Below, piece after piece: positions 1 through 7,732 of a DNA stretch of 13,838 nucleotides. Below the pieces are notes generated by a model. That model did not search any database, was not told the origin of the DNA, and was given only the letters and a program-made list of their open reading frames with translations. Position 1 is the stretch's first letter, and the number at the start of each line of letters is the position of its first letter. The position numbers were made by a program, and so were the translations under genes. This DNA comes from Planctomycetaceae bacterium. Its GTDB lineage: Bacteria > Planctomycetota > Planctomycetia > Pirellulales > Thermoguttaceae. The DNA is taken from contig JAITST010000205.1 in NCBI GenBank assembly GCA_031287585.1, positions 1-13,838 on the forward strand. Direction: 5' to 3'.

Positions 1-178
1 TTGCTATGTCAAGAGCGTTTTATTGTTTTACGGTGACTTAAATGCACCTTCAAAGGGAGTCCCCTAAATAGCCGCAAACAAAAATATGAGAAATTTGTCT
101 TGCGGTACCGGTTGCAAACTATTGGTAATTAAGGTATAATGACCGCTCTTTGTTTTGTTCACTTGAGATTGTACATTT
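1..178. other. gene-free 5' edge of window
   Basis: I see no coding region here with recognisable protein content. It holds the promoter at 112-140. The overlapping minus-strand frame at 119-541 is an antisense shadow of the sulfotransferase gene. Confidence 0.5.
112..140 (+). promoter_or_regulatory. sigma70-type promoter for the sulfotransferase gene
   Basis: A -35-like TTGCAA (112-117) is followed after exactly 17 bases by a perfect TATAAT -10 box (135-140). Transcription would begin near 147, leaving a leader of about 30 bases before the ATG at 179. The leader has no strong Shine-Dalgarno, only a weak GAG about 10 bases upstream. Assignment rests on consensus and spacing only. Confidence 0.6.
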
Positions 179-1321
179 ATGTCTTCGATAACTAAAAAAG
201 AAACGGGCGGTTATACTGATAAGTTTTGGTATCCGCGATTTTGGGACGGGATGACTGTTACGGCTTGGTTTCGGGTTTTGTGGAAGGGAAGATTTCGCAT
301 TGCTCCGATTCGTTGGGCTATGGCTGTTATAATTACAGGTCTTGCGATTTTTTTTAATTCGCCAGCGGCGTTCCTGCAACGGCTTTTTTATGGTCGCAAA
401 ATACGCGAATGCAAGTTGGTTGCTCCGCCGATTTTTATCATCGGACACTGGCGTTCGGGAACTACGTTGCTTCACGAGTATATGATTTGCGACGAACGGT
501 TTACGTTCGCCGACACTTACGCCTGTTTCGCTCCATCGCACTTTCTTCTTACACGCAGCACGCTCGGCGCGTTTGCGTCTTTGTTGATGCCGAAAAAACG
601 TCCGATGGATAATATGTCGGCGGGACTTGACCGTCCGCAGGAGGACGAGTTTGCGTTGTGCGCTCTTGGTTTGCCTTCACCTTATTTGAATATGTTGTTT
701 CCGAATAGCCCGAAACCAATTGATACGAATTTTTTAACATTACATAACGTTACCGAAAACGAACGCAAGACGTGGCTCGACGGACTTGAATTGTTGTTGA
801 AGTCGTTGACCGTGAAATCGCCGCGTCAAGTCATACTCAAATCGCCGCCGCACACTGCCCGCGTCCGCACGATACTCGAACGTTTCCCTGACGCGAAGTT
901 TATTCATATTCACCGTAATCCGGTTGCGCTATTCCCGTCAACTTACAACCTTTGGATGCGACTTGCGACCGACGAAGGTTGTCAACGTCCGCGAGGCGGT
1001 GCGGCTCTTGAAGAGTTCGTACTGAAAACGTTTGAAGAGATGTATGACGCATTCGAGGAAGATAGGGCGTTGTTGGGCGACAACCAAATTTGTGATGTCG
1101 CGTATTCTGAACTCGTCGCGCAGCCAGTCAATACACTGCGTCGTGTTTACGAAAAACTCGGAATCGAGAACTTCGATTCGGTTCAAGTTGAATTTGAATC
1201 GTATGCGTCAACGCAAAAAAGTTACCAGAAAAACAAGTTTGAACTTGCACCGGAAATGTTGGAACAGATTAAAACACGGTGGAAGCCGTATTTTGATAAG
1301 TATGGATACAATGAGGTATAA
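179..1321 (+). CDS. sulfotransferase family protein (PAPS-dependent)
   Basis: This 380-residue protein should transfer a sulfuryl group from PAPS to an unknown acceptor, probably a glycan, lipid or small molecule. The 5'-phosphosulfate-binding loop is GHWRSGTTLLHE (residues 89-100), which follows the strand PPIFII. The 3'-phosphate-binding motif is HIHRNPVALFPS (243-254), with the conserved Arg and Ser. DRPQEDEFALC (151-161) and LKSPPHTAR (220-228) are typical of the Sulfotransfer_3 type seen in planctomycetes. A hydrophobic stretch at about 47-68 precedes the catalytic core and may bring the enzyme to the membrane. The start at 179 follows a promoter at 112-140 and leaves an ordinary-length N-terminus. 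The next gene begins 34 bases downstream, so co-transcription is possible. The family call is firm; the acceptor cannot be predicted. Confidence 0.9.
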   Translation: MSSITKKETGGYTDKFWYPRFWDGMTVTAWFRVLWKGRFRIAPIRWAMAVIITGLAIFFNSPAAFLQRLFYGRKIRECKLVAPPIFIIGHWRSGTTLLHEYMICDERFTFADTYACFAPSHFLLTRSTLGAFASLLMPKKRPMDNMSAGLDRPQEDEFALCALGLPSPYLNMLFPNSPKPIDTNFLTLHNVTENERKTWLDGLELLLKSLTVKSPRQVILKSPPHTARVRTILERFPDAKFIHIHRNPVALFPSTYNLWMRLATDEGCQRPRGGAALEEFVLKTFEEMYDAFEEDRALLGDNQICDVAYSELVAQPVNTLRRVYEKLGIENFDSVQVEFESYASTQKSYQKNKFELAPEMLEQIKTRWKPYFDKYGYNEV

Positions 1322-1355
1322 CTCTTAACAATCAATGTAAACGTGAGGATTATTT

Positions 1356-2186
1356 ATGGACTATAAACTGATAGAGCAAATTATTACAGGTAATGCGGAT
1401 GCCTCCAAAGTAATGGAGTTAGACAACCGACAAAGAAATCGTAAGATTGATGCAAACCAACCAAAGTTAGTTGTATCTCCCCCCTTACCGATTGGTGAAG
1501 CGCAATTGTACACGATGAAGATAACGTTGTTGGGTATTGACCCGCCAATCTGGCGGCGTTTCGTAATGCCGACATTTTTGAAATTAGACCATGCCAGCGT
1601 GTTTCTACAAAGTTTTATGGGGTGGAAAAATAAACACGCATATTCGTTCACTATCAATGGATACTGTTTTGAACCTTTAGCGTTAAATTTAATTGAGGAA
1701 GGTGAAGATGATATTAGAAATCTTGATATTGATACTTCTTTGAAATCACACGGTATTTATAACCCCGGAGATTATGAACTTTGTCAGTTAATAAAAAAAG
1801 GCTCTAAATTTTATTACGAATACGATTTTGACAGCGGATGGAAACACGAGATCGTCGTTGAGAATATGGAATATAAACATCCGAAAGACCCGTACTATTG
1901 TATTTCCGGAGAACGTGCGTGTCCACCGGAAGATTGCGGCGGTGTTGATGGTTACAAACAATTACTGGAAATTCTTGGTGATCCAGATCACCCTGAACAC
2001 GATGCCCGTTTGCGTCAACTCGGCGGGCGTTTTAATAGCGAACAATTTGACCCTAATTTGGTCAACCGTAGTATTGGCGTTCATGCACCTCCATCTGAAA
2101 TGCCAAAACTAAGTAAGGATGCGGCGAAAAAGAAAAAAGAAGAAAGAAAACGTAAAGATGCCGCCAGAAAACGGAATAAAAAATAA
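1356..2186 (+). CDS. plasmid pRiA4b ORF-3 family protein
   Basis: This 276-residue protein belongs to the family named after pRiA4b ORF-3 (also called IS1096 TnpR-like), whose biochemical function is not established. The family core runs from about residue 51 to 240. It starts with LYTMKITLLGIDPPIWRR (51-68), continues through FMGWKNKHAYSFTI (87-100) and FYYEYDFDSGWKHEIVVE (152-169), and ends with GERACPPEDCGGVDGY (185-200) and GGRFNSEQFDP (223-233). The N-terminal 45 residues are a charged extension. The C-terminal tail (251-276) is strongly Lys/Arg-rich, which could favour nucleic-acid binding; that is only inference. A GAGG sequence lies about 8 bases before the ATG. It follows the sulfotransferase by 34 bases and is followed by hairpins at 2189-2205 and 2234-2250, so transcription may end there. 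Relatives often sit near plasmids or mobile elements, but no element ends are visible next to this copy. Confidence 0.85.
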   Translation: MDYKLIEQIITGNADASKVMELDNRQRNRKIDANQPKLVVSPPLPIGEAQLYTMKITLLGIDPPIWRRFVMPTFLKLDHASVFLQSFMGWKNKHAYSFTINGYCFEPLALNLIEEGEDDIRNLDIDTSLKSHGIYNPGDYELCQLIKKGSKFYYEYDFDSGWKHEIVVENMEYKHPKDPYYCISGERACPPEDCGGVDGYKQLLEILGDPDHPEHDARLRQLGGRFNSEQFDPNLVNRSIGVHAPPSEMPKLSKDAAKKKKEERKRKDAARKRNKK

Positions 2187-2188
2187 CG

Positions 2189-2205
2189 ACACTACAAAGT
2201 GGTGT
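2189..2205 (+). other. small hairpin just after the pRiA4b ORF-3 stop codon
   Basis: ACACTAC, loop AAA, GTGGTGT forms a 7 bp stem with one G-U pair, two bases after the TAA. No T-run follows, so it is more likely a 3'-end stabilising hairpin than a terminator by itself. Confidence 0.3.
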
Positions 2206-2233
2206 TACTGATTTATACCATACATATTTTCCG

Positions 2234-2271
2234 TCACCCCGAATGGGGTGAATTTTTATTTTACCCTTTTT
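2234..2271 (+). terminator. Rho-independent-type terminator or leader hairpin between pRiA4b ORF-3 and PIN-TRAM genes
   Basis: TCACCCC (2234-2240), loop GAAT, GGGGTGA (2245-2251) is a perfect 7 bp GC-rich stem. It is followed by a T-rich tract (2252-2272, broken by a few A and C). This fits an intrinsic terminator for the upstream gene. It sits only 37 bases before the PIN-TRAM start codon, so it could also act as a leader hairpin for that gene. Confidence 0.55.
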
Positions 2272-2287
2272 TATAATGAGGTTTTTT

Positions 2288-3493
2288 ATGTGGGGCTTAC
2301 TTATTTTACGATGTTGTTTCATCATCGTTGCCAGTGGTGTTGGCGTGTTCATAATGAACACGACCGGCTTCACCGCGACCGGTAACATTGACCCGTCTGG
2401 TTTGGCTGGTTTTGTCGGAATCTTTTCGTTGGCAGTTGTGATTGTGATTGTTGACTGGCTCATCCCGCAAAAACGGGTTGACCTAATCTCATCGGTTTAC
2501 TTTGGTTTGCTGATAGGGTTGCTGATGACGTGCGTTGTCGGATTCGCAATCATTCCGTTGTTTCCGCCGCCGACTGATTACCACGATCAGGTATCACGTT
2601 CAAACTCGATGCTCGTTCTCGGTATCTGTTTGTGTTACATCTGTACCAGTTTTCTGATACAGACACGTGACGATTTTCGATTCATCATTCCTTACGTCGA
2701 GTTTCAAAAACATTTACGCGGCAACCGTCCGCTCGTCCTTGATACCAGCGTTGTAATCGACGGAAGAATCGCTGATGTGATGGAGACGAACATTATCGAC
2801 AGCCAGTTGATAATTCCGCGATTTGTCATCAACGAACTTCAACATATCGCCGACAGCAGTGACCGCGGACGGCGTGTTCGCGGCAGACGCGGGCTTGACG
2901 TGCTTAACAGATTACAAAAGATGAAGGGGGTCGGTTTGCAAATCGACAACACGAATTTGCCGGAGTTCAAAGGGCAGCCGGTTGACTTGAAACTTGTCTC
3001 ACTGACGCGGCATATTGAGGGACGATTGGTTACGAACGATTTCAATCTTAACAAGGTTGCGAGGTTGCAAGGTGTTGACGTTATCAACCTGAACGAGTTA
3101 GCAAACGCTCTAAAACCGATGTTTATGCCGGGCGAACGAATTGATATTGACATCGTGAAAAGCGGCGAAGAAGCGGCGCAAGGTATTGGTTATCTTGACG
3201 ACGGAACGATGGTGGTTGTAGATAACGGTCGCGCTCACGTTGCCGAACGTGTGGTGGTAACGGTAACGAGCGTGTTACAAACGAGTGCGGGCAGAATGGT
3301 TTTCGGACGTTACGAGTTCACATCAAAAAAACTGGCATCGTCAACAATTGTATTGAACGAATCCGGCGCAGCACCGCAACCGCAACCGCAAAAACCACTA
3401 CCGCAACCGCAGCCGCAAAAACCAATGACGCAAAACCCAAACGCAGTAAAACCATTACCGCCGCGCCCGACACAACGATACGGGAAAAGGTAG
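2288..3493 (+). CDS. membrane-anchored PIN-TRAM domain protein (YacL-like putative ribonuclease)
   Basis: A 401-residue protein. Four hydrophobic segments (about 3-23, 40-59, 70-92 and 107-126) anchor it in the membrane. A cytoplasmic PIN domain follows at about 147-265. The acidic metal-binding residues are visible: D152 in LDTSVVIDGR, E183 in FVINEL, D233 in QPVDLKL and D251 in VTNDFNLN, so nuclease activity looks intact. A TRAM-type RNA-binding beta-barrel follows (about 279-345, GERIDIDIVKSGEEAAQGIGY and GRAHVAERVVVTVTSVLQT region). Family architecture matches Bacillus YacL; targets are unknown. An ATG at 2276 would add four residues, but I prefer 2288. GAGG (2278-2281) lies six bases before 2288, whereas nothing resembling a ribosome site precedes 2276. 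The C-terminal 40 residues are a disordered Pro/Gln/Lys tail encoded by a tandem repeat. Confidence 0.87.
   Translation: MWGLLILRCCFIIVASGVGVFIMNTTGFTATGNIDPSGLAGFVGIFSLAVVIVIVDWLIPQKRVDLISSVYFGLLIGLLMTCVVGFAIIPLFPPPTDYHDQVSRSNSMLVLGICLCYICTSFLIQTRDDFRFIIPYVEFQKHLRGNRPLVLDTSVVIDGRIADVMETNIIDSQLIIPRFVINELQHIADSSDRGRRVRGRRGLDVLNRLQKMKGVGLQIDNTNLPEFKGQPVDLKLVSLTRHIEGRLVTNDFNLNKVARLQGVDVINLNELANALKPMFMPGERIDIDIVKSGEEAAQGIGYLDDGTMVVVDNGRAHVAERVVVTVTSVLQTSAGRMVFGRYEFTSKKLASSTIVLNESGAAPQPQPQKPLPQPQPQKPMTQNPNAVKPLPPRPTQRYGKR
3374..3427 (+). repeat. tandem 27-bp coding repeat (PQPQPQKP-x)
   Basis: Two adjacent 27-base units (3374-3400 and 3401-3427) encode PQPQPQKPL and PQPQPQKPM. They differ at a few bases only. 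They form the Pro/Gln-rich tail of the PIN-TRAM protein and probably arose by recent duplication or slippage. Confidence 0.85.
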
Positions 3494-3505
3494 TATTTTT
3501 ACTAC
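3490..3505 (+). other. perfect hairpin overlapping the PIN-TRAM stop codon
   Basis: GTAGTA, loop TTTT, TACTAC gives a perfect 6 bp stem that includes the TAG stop (3491-3493). No T-run follows, so terminator activity is doubtful. It may simply cap the mRNA 3' end. Confidence 0.3.
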
Positions 3506-3840
3506 GAAGCCACGAAGACACGGAGAATACAGAAGGATAGTTATACCGAGCACGATTAAAAATTGTTTGTGTCGTGATGTAGTCGTAACCAAAAATGTTG
3601 GTTGTGGATTATTAAACGTACCGAATGACGCTTGCCGTCAAGAAACAATGCGAATCCTTATCCCGTAAGGAATTAAATTTTGACAACCCTGTGCTGCCGC
3701 ACGGGGTTATCGAGATTTAACCCCTACGGGGCAAGGACGTAGAAACACGTCTCTACAAATTTCAAACGTGTTCGGTATAGTTGACCTGTTCTTGTAAAGA
3801 TACCTCAACTATAAAATTCTTTTTCGTCCTTCGTGGTTAA
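3504..3840. repeat. nested inverted-repeat element upstream of polA
   Basis: This stretch has no credible gene. Outer arms are CCACGAAG (3510-3517) and its exact complement CTTCGTGG (3829-3836). The left arm sits in a rough 9-base periodic run (about 3504-3537, variants of CACGAAGAC and CACGGAGAA). Inner arms are tataccgagcacg (3542-3554) and its complement at 3767-3779, 12 of 13 matching. A further perfect 9 bp stem is TATAGTTGA (3776-3784) with TCAACTATA (3805-3813). A cluster of hairpins lies at the centre (3655-3731). This layout suggests a dispersed palindromic or MITE-like intergenic repeat, but genome-wide copies cannot be tested here. Confidence 0.5.
3655..3731 (+). other. cluster of competing hairpins in the polA upstream region
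   Basis: Four pairings are visible. TCCTTA/TAAGGA closes a TCCCG loop (3655-3671). AACCCTGTGC (3685-3694) pairs with GCACGGGGTT (3699-3708) around a TGCC loop, 10 bp with one G-U. GGGGTTA (3703-3709) can instead pair with TAACCCC (3718-3724). CCCC (3721-3724) can instead pair with GGGG (3728-3731). The last three cannot all form at once. No T-run follows, and the cluster ends 166 bases before polA, so any regulatory role is speculative. Confidence 0.4.
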
Positions 3841-3897
3841 ACAATTGCGAGGTACGTGAACGAGTACGATTTTCACAATTGAAAAAAGGACGCTCCA

Positions 3898-6834
3898 ATG
3901 TCTGTTTACATTTTAGACGCACATGGTATTTTGTACCAGAATTTTTATGGGTTGCCGCCGATGAGTTCGCCTTTTGGTGAACCGGTTGGTGCTGTGTTTG
4001 GTTTTGCTCGTGATTTGTTTACATTAGTGAACGAGCATTGTCCTGATGCTCTCCTTTGTGCGTTTGATATGCACGGCGAAACGTTTCGTCACAAACTTTA
4101 TCCGCAATACAAAGCAAACCGCAAGTCAATGCCTGACGACTTACGACCGCAGATTGACTTTGCCAGAAAACTGCTCGACGCATTCGGTGTTCCGTCGGTC
4201 GGAATTGACGGTTTTGAAGCCGACGACTGCATCGCGACAATCTCACGTCTAGCGGAGGAACAGAACAACGATTGTGTAATCGTCACCGCCGACAAAGATT
4301 GCCGTCAACTGATTTCGCAACACGTCACACTCTACAACCTCCGCAAACAACAACGTTATTCGTTCGACCAACTCCAAGCAGATTGGGGAATCGCGCCGTC
4401 GCAAGTTACTGACTTTCAGGCGATAGTCGGCGACAGTACAGACAACGTTCCCGGCATCCCGTTCATCGGTCCCAAAATGGCAACGCAACTTCTGAATCAA
4501 TTCGGTACACTCGAAAACATTTTGGAAAACGTTGACAAAATCAGCGGCGCGAAACGTAAAGAAAACATTGCCGCGTCGCGTGATGCTGTATTCCTGAGCC
4601 GCCGACTCGTTACGCTAGACCGTCACGCCCCGCTAACGATCGACTGGGACGCGGTTCGTTTCAAAGGTGTCAACGCCGCTGAAGTGACAACGCTGTTCAA
4701 AAAGTTCGGATTCCGTTCGTTGATTGACAAGGTAAAAGATTTACCGTTCATACCCGGTACAGAGTACTCACCGAATAGCGAATCTGAAAATCAAGTAAAT
4801 AACCCTCGTACCGCCCCTCGTACAATCTCGCATCACGCATCAATTCAACAATCGTCAGCACCGTCACTGTTCGACGATATTGACGACGAAAGTTCTGCTC
4901 CGTCAACTCAACCAGACCAACCAACTTCGCAAGTTAGCACAACAATATATCACTTAATCGACACGTCTGCCGAGTTCGACATCTTTCTCTCAAAACTAAA
5001 TTCGCACGTTGCCGCGAATCCGATTTTCGCGTTTGATACTGAAACGATGCCGATGAGTAACGCTTTTGAAGCAACGATGCCGCGTTACACTCACATAGTT
5101 GGTTTGTCGTTTTGCTGGAATGATGACGAAGCGTTTTATATTCCGCTGCGTGCGCCGCAAGGTTCGCAAACACTCGATGAACAAACTGTTCTCACTGCGT
5201 TAAAACCGATTCTCGAAAATCCGTCAATTGGTAAAATTGGTCAGAATCTCAAGTACGACATCATAGTAATGAATACCGCTGGTATCCATATTCGCGGTCT
5301 CGTTTTTGATACAATGATTGCGGATTATCTGTTGCATACCGGCGAAGGTGAACACAATCTCGACAACCTCGCGAGCGTTTATCTAAACTACCAAAAGATT
5401 CCGACAAAGCAACTCATCGACAGTGGGGCGAAACAACGAACGATGAACGAAGTACCGACGCAACTTATCACAGAGTACGCGGGCGAAGACGTGTGGACTG
5501 TTTGGCGGCTCTATCCGATTCTGAAGCAGTTGCTCGAAAATGAACGGTACGGTACGAACGGTGAAACGGATACCGCGAAAAGCGGCTCGCTGTCGGGAAT
5601 AAAATCACTCGCGGATTTGAATGCAAAACTTGAATTGCCGCTTGTCGAAGTTTTAGCGGACATCGAAGCAACCGGTATCGCGATTGACAAAAATAAATTA
5701 AAAAAAATAAGCAGCGATTTTGAGTCGCAACTTCACACTCTTGAAGAACGTGTCTATGAATTGGCGGGACACAAATTCAATCTCGCGTCACCGTTACAGT
5801 TGCGTAAAGTTTTGTTTGACGAACTCAAATTACCGATAATAAAACGTTCGCCAACCAAATCGCCGAGTACCGACAGTGATGTGTTGAATGAGTTGGCACA
5901 GCAACACGAGTTGCCCGAAAAAGTCAGCGAACATCGTACTATTTCAAAACTCAAAGGTACTTACACGGACACATTGCCGCTGCTTATAAACCCCGATACC
6001 GGCAGGATTCACGCGTCGTTCAATCAAGTTGTAACTTCGACCGGACGATTGAGCAGCAGCAATCCGAATTTGCAAAACATTCCCGTGCGGACGGAACAGG
6101 GACAGCTGATACGTGAGTCGTTTGTACCGGGCGATGGAATGGATACGATTCTCTCGTGCGACTATTCGCAGATTGAGTTGCGTGTGCTTGCTCATTATTG
6201 CGGTGACACAAATCTCTGTTCGGCGTTTGCAAACGATATGGATATTCATACAAGCGTCGCGGCGGAAGTGTTTGGTGTACCGATTGACGAGGTGACATCG
6301 GCGATGCGTTATCAAGCGAAGGCGGTAAACTTTGGTGTTATCTACGGACAATCGCCGTTCGGTCTCGCGAAGTCAATTAAGATTTCCAAAGAGGAAGCGG
6401 CGGCGTTTATTGATGCGTATTTCGCGAAATATCCGGGCATTGAAACATTCATTGAGCGAACGTTGTCGATGTGCAATCAGTATGGTTTTGTCGAAACGTT
6501 GCTCGGACACCGGCGTATGATAAAAGGTGTTAGAGTCGGCAGGCGGCGTGAGTTGAACCAGCCGGAACGTTACGCGATTAACACGGTCATTCAAGGCAGT
6601 GCTGCCGACTTGATGAAACTTGCGATGGTAAACGTTCACAAAAAATTGTTGTCAGAAAGGGCAAACGGACTGCGTGCGAATATGTTATTACAGATTCACG
6701 ACGAGTTGGTTTTTGAAACGGTAGAGACACAAACAGAGCAGTTAGAACAACTCGTTATCAAAGAGATGGTACTCGGCAACCCGCTTTGTGTTCCGTTGAA
6801 AATAGATTGTGAGTACGCGAAATGTTGGAAATAA
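3898..6834 (+). CDS. polA: DNA polymerase I with 5' nuclease and proofreading domains
   Basis: A 978-residue polymerase that fills gaps and removes RNA primers in replication and repair. The 5' nuclease spans about 1-285, with FEADDCIA (106-113), TADKD (130-134) and the helix-hairpin-helix region GDSTDNVPGIPFIGPK (178-193). A Ser/Gln/Pro-rich linker (about 288-347) follows. The 3'-5' exonuclease runs from about 350 to 545 and keeps D380/E382 (DTET), D454 (NLKYD) and Y527/D531 (YAGED), so proofreading looks intact. The polymerase domain has motif A with D755 (CDYSQIELR), the O-helix R804/K808/F812/Y816 (KAVNFGVIYGQ) and motif C D935 (QIHDELVFE). Phe at the O-helix position predicts discrimination against dideoxynucleotides, as in E. 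coli Pol I. It is longer than the E. coli enzyme (about 930) because of the linker and a short insert near 550-570. AAGGA lies seven bases before the ATG. Confidence 0.98.
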   Translation: MSVYILDAHGILYQNFYGLPPMSSPFGEPVGAVFGFARDLFTLVNEHCPDALLCAFDMHGETFRHKLYPQYKANRKSMPDDLRPQIDFARKLLDAFGVPSVGIDGFEADDCIATISRLAEEQNNDCVIVTADKDCRQLISQHVTLYNLRKQQRYSFDQLQADWGIAPSQVTDFQAIVGDSTDNVPGIPFIGPKMATQLLNQFGTLENILENVDKISGAKRKENIAASRDAVFLSRRLVTLDRHAPLTIDWDAVRFKGVNAAEVTTLFKKFGFRSLIDKVKDLPFIPGTEYSPNSESENQVNNPRTAPRTISHHASIQQSSAPSLFDDIDDESSAPSTQPDQPTSQVSTTIYHLIDTSAEFDIFLSKLNSHVAANPIFAFDTETMPMSNAFEATMPRYTHIVGLSFCWNDDEAFYIPLRAPQGSQTLDEQTVLTALKPILENPSIGKIGQNLKYDIIVMNTAGIHIRGLVFDTMIADYLLHTGEGEHNLDNLASVYLNYQKIPTKQLIDSGAKQRTMNEVPTQLITEYAGEDVWTVWRLYPILKQLLENERYGTNGETDTAKSGSLSGIKSLADLNAKLELPLVEVLADIEATGIAIDKNKLKKISSDFESQLHTLEERVYELAGHKFNLASPLQLRKVLFDELKLPIIKRSPTKSPSTDSDVLNELAQQHELPEKVSEHRTISKLKGTYTDTLPLLINPDTGRIHASFNQVVTSTGRLSSSNPNLQNIPVRTEQGQLIRESFVPGDGMDTILSCDYSQIELRVLAHYCGDTNLCSAFANDMDIHTSVAAEVFGVPIDEVTSAMRYQAKAVNFGVIYGQSPFGLAKSIKISKEEAAAFIDAYFAKYPGIETFIERTLSMCNQYGFVETLLGHRRMIKGVRVGRRRELNQPERYAINTVIQGSAADLMKLAMVNVHKKLLSERANGLRANMLLQIHDELVFETVETQTEQLEQLVIKEMVLGNPLCVPLKIDCEYAKCWK

Positions 6835-7604
6835 CAACACCGATTCTGGTTTACGTAACACCGCCCGCTTCCGGATCGTACAATATGGCGTTCGACGATT
6901 GGATGTTAGATGAGGCGGTGACGAAACAGGTTTCGATGTTGCGGGTCTATCGTTGGAAAACGCCAACGTTGTCGCTTGGATACTTCCAGAAGTACGCTGA
7001 CATACCATTTCCGATTGATTCGGTAGTAAGAAGACGAAGCGGCGGCGGTGCGATATTACATCATCACGAAATAACGTATAGTTTCGCAACACCAATGAAA
7101 GACAACAAAAAAGACGCGAACAAAGACCTGTATTTAGTATTACGTAACGCGGTCAACGCGACGTTATCAACGTTTGGTATAAATCTATATGCGGCATCAA
7201 ATCTAAAAGAGCCGGGTAAACCGGAGCCGTTCTTATGTTTTGAACGGCACACAGACCTCGACTTGTGTTACAACTATCAACGTCATCCGCATAATCCAAA
7301 ATCACCTGAACATTCATACAAAATAGTGGGCAGCGCACAGTTCCGCAAAGGAAATACAATTTTACAACACGGCAGCATACTACTATCGGTAACCAAACTA
7401 ACCACGCACCTGCCCGGACTAAAAAATTTCCAACCACTCATAAAAATAGAAAGTGAACCATTCGCCAAAAAACTGGTAAAATTCATCTTCAAAGAAGGAA
7501 ACATAGAAATAACAAAAAACAACATCCAATTCCCAATGGACTACCCAACACACCTACCAACCAAACAACAACACGAAAGTGAAGAATGGATAAAAAGACG
7601 GTAG
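6822..7604 (+). CDS. LipM-like octanoyltransferase / lipoate-protein ligase family protein
   Basis: This 260-residue protein of the BPL/LplA/LipB superfamily should attach octanoate or lipoate to carrier-protein lysines. Recognisable blocks are NMAFDDWMLDEA (21-32), YRWKTPTLSLGYFQ (43-56), VVRRRSGGGAILHHHEITYS (68-87), and KIVGSAQFRKG (167-177) followed by ILQHGSILLS (180-189). Cys139 in PFLCFER fits the catalytic Cys of LipM-type acyltransferases, which makes a transferase more likely than an ATP-using ligase. K167 is the conserved Lys. The ATG lies inside the last codons of polA (13-base overlap, different frame), implying translational coupling; no functional link is known. From about 7370 the codons become almost exclusively A- or C-ending. 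LplA or LipL remain alternatives. The C-terminal 70 residues are poorly conserved by eye. Confidence 0.82.
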   Translation: MLEITTPILVYVTPPASGSYNMAFDDWMLDEAVTKQVSMLRVYRWKTPTLSLGYFQKYADIPFPIDSVVRRRSGGGAILHHHEITYSFATPMKDNKKDANKDLYLVLRNAVNATLSTFGINLYAASNLKEPGKPEPFLCFERHTDLDLCYNYQRHPHNPKSPEHSYKIVGSAQFRKGNTILQHGSILLSVTKLTTHLPGLKNFQPLIKIESEPFAKKLVKFIFKEGNIEITKNNIQFPMDYPTHLPTKQQHESEEWIKRR

Positions 7605-7732
7605 TACGCCGTGCGGTAAATTTGTGAAAACAGCGGTGAAACGCCTATAAATTCAGTTTGTTAATCGCAGCAACAACTCCGCGTCACGTCCCGAAACGCT
7701 ATGTATTTCAAACAAATAACATAAATAACACT
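7605..7732. other. spacer before glycosyltransferase
   Basis: A 128-base gap with no visible Shine-Dalgarno before the ATG at 7733. The frame of the next gene stays open back to a TTG at 7658, but that would add 25 residues (containing HVPKRYVFQTNN) that do not resemble a GT4 N-terminus. Confidence 0.4.

Noticed and set aside
3374..3427. CRISPR-like direct repeats
   Set aside because: The two units are adjacent without spacers and in frame within the PIN-TRAM gene, encoding a Pro/Gln tail.
5944..6351. 135-codon minus-strand frame inside polA
   Set aside because: It is complementary to the conserved polymerase motifs A and B; composition fits a shadow frame.
7658..7732. TTG start extending the glycosyltransferase by 25 residues
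   Set aside because: No ribosome site, no similarity to GT4 N-termini, and the ATG at 7733 starts right before the first conserved strand.
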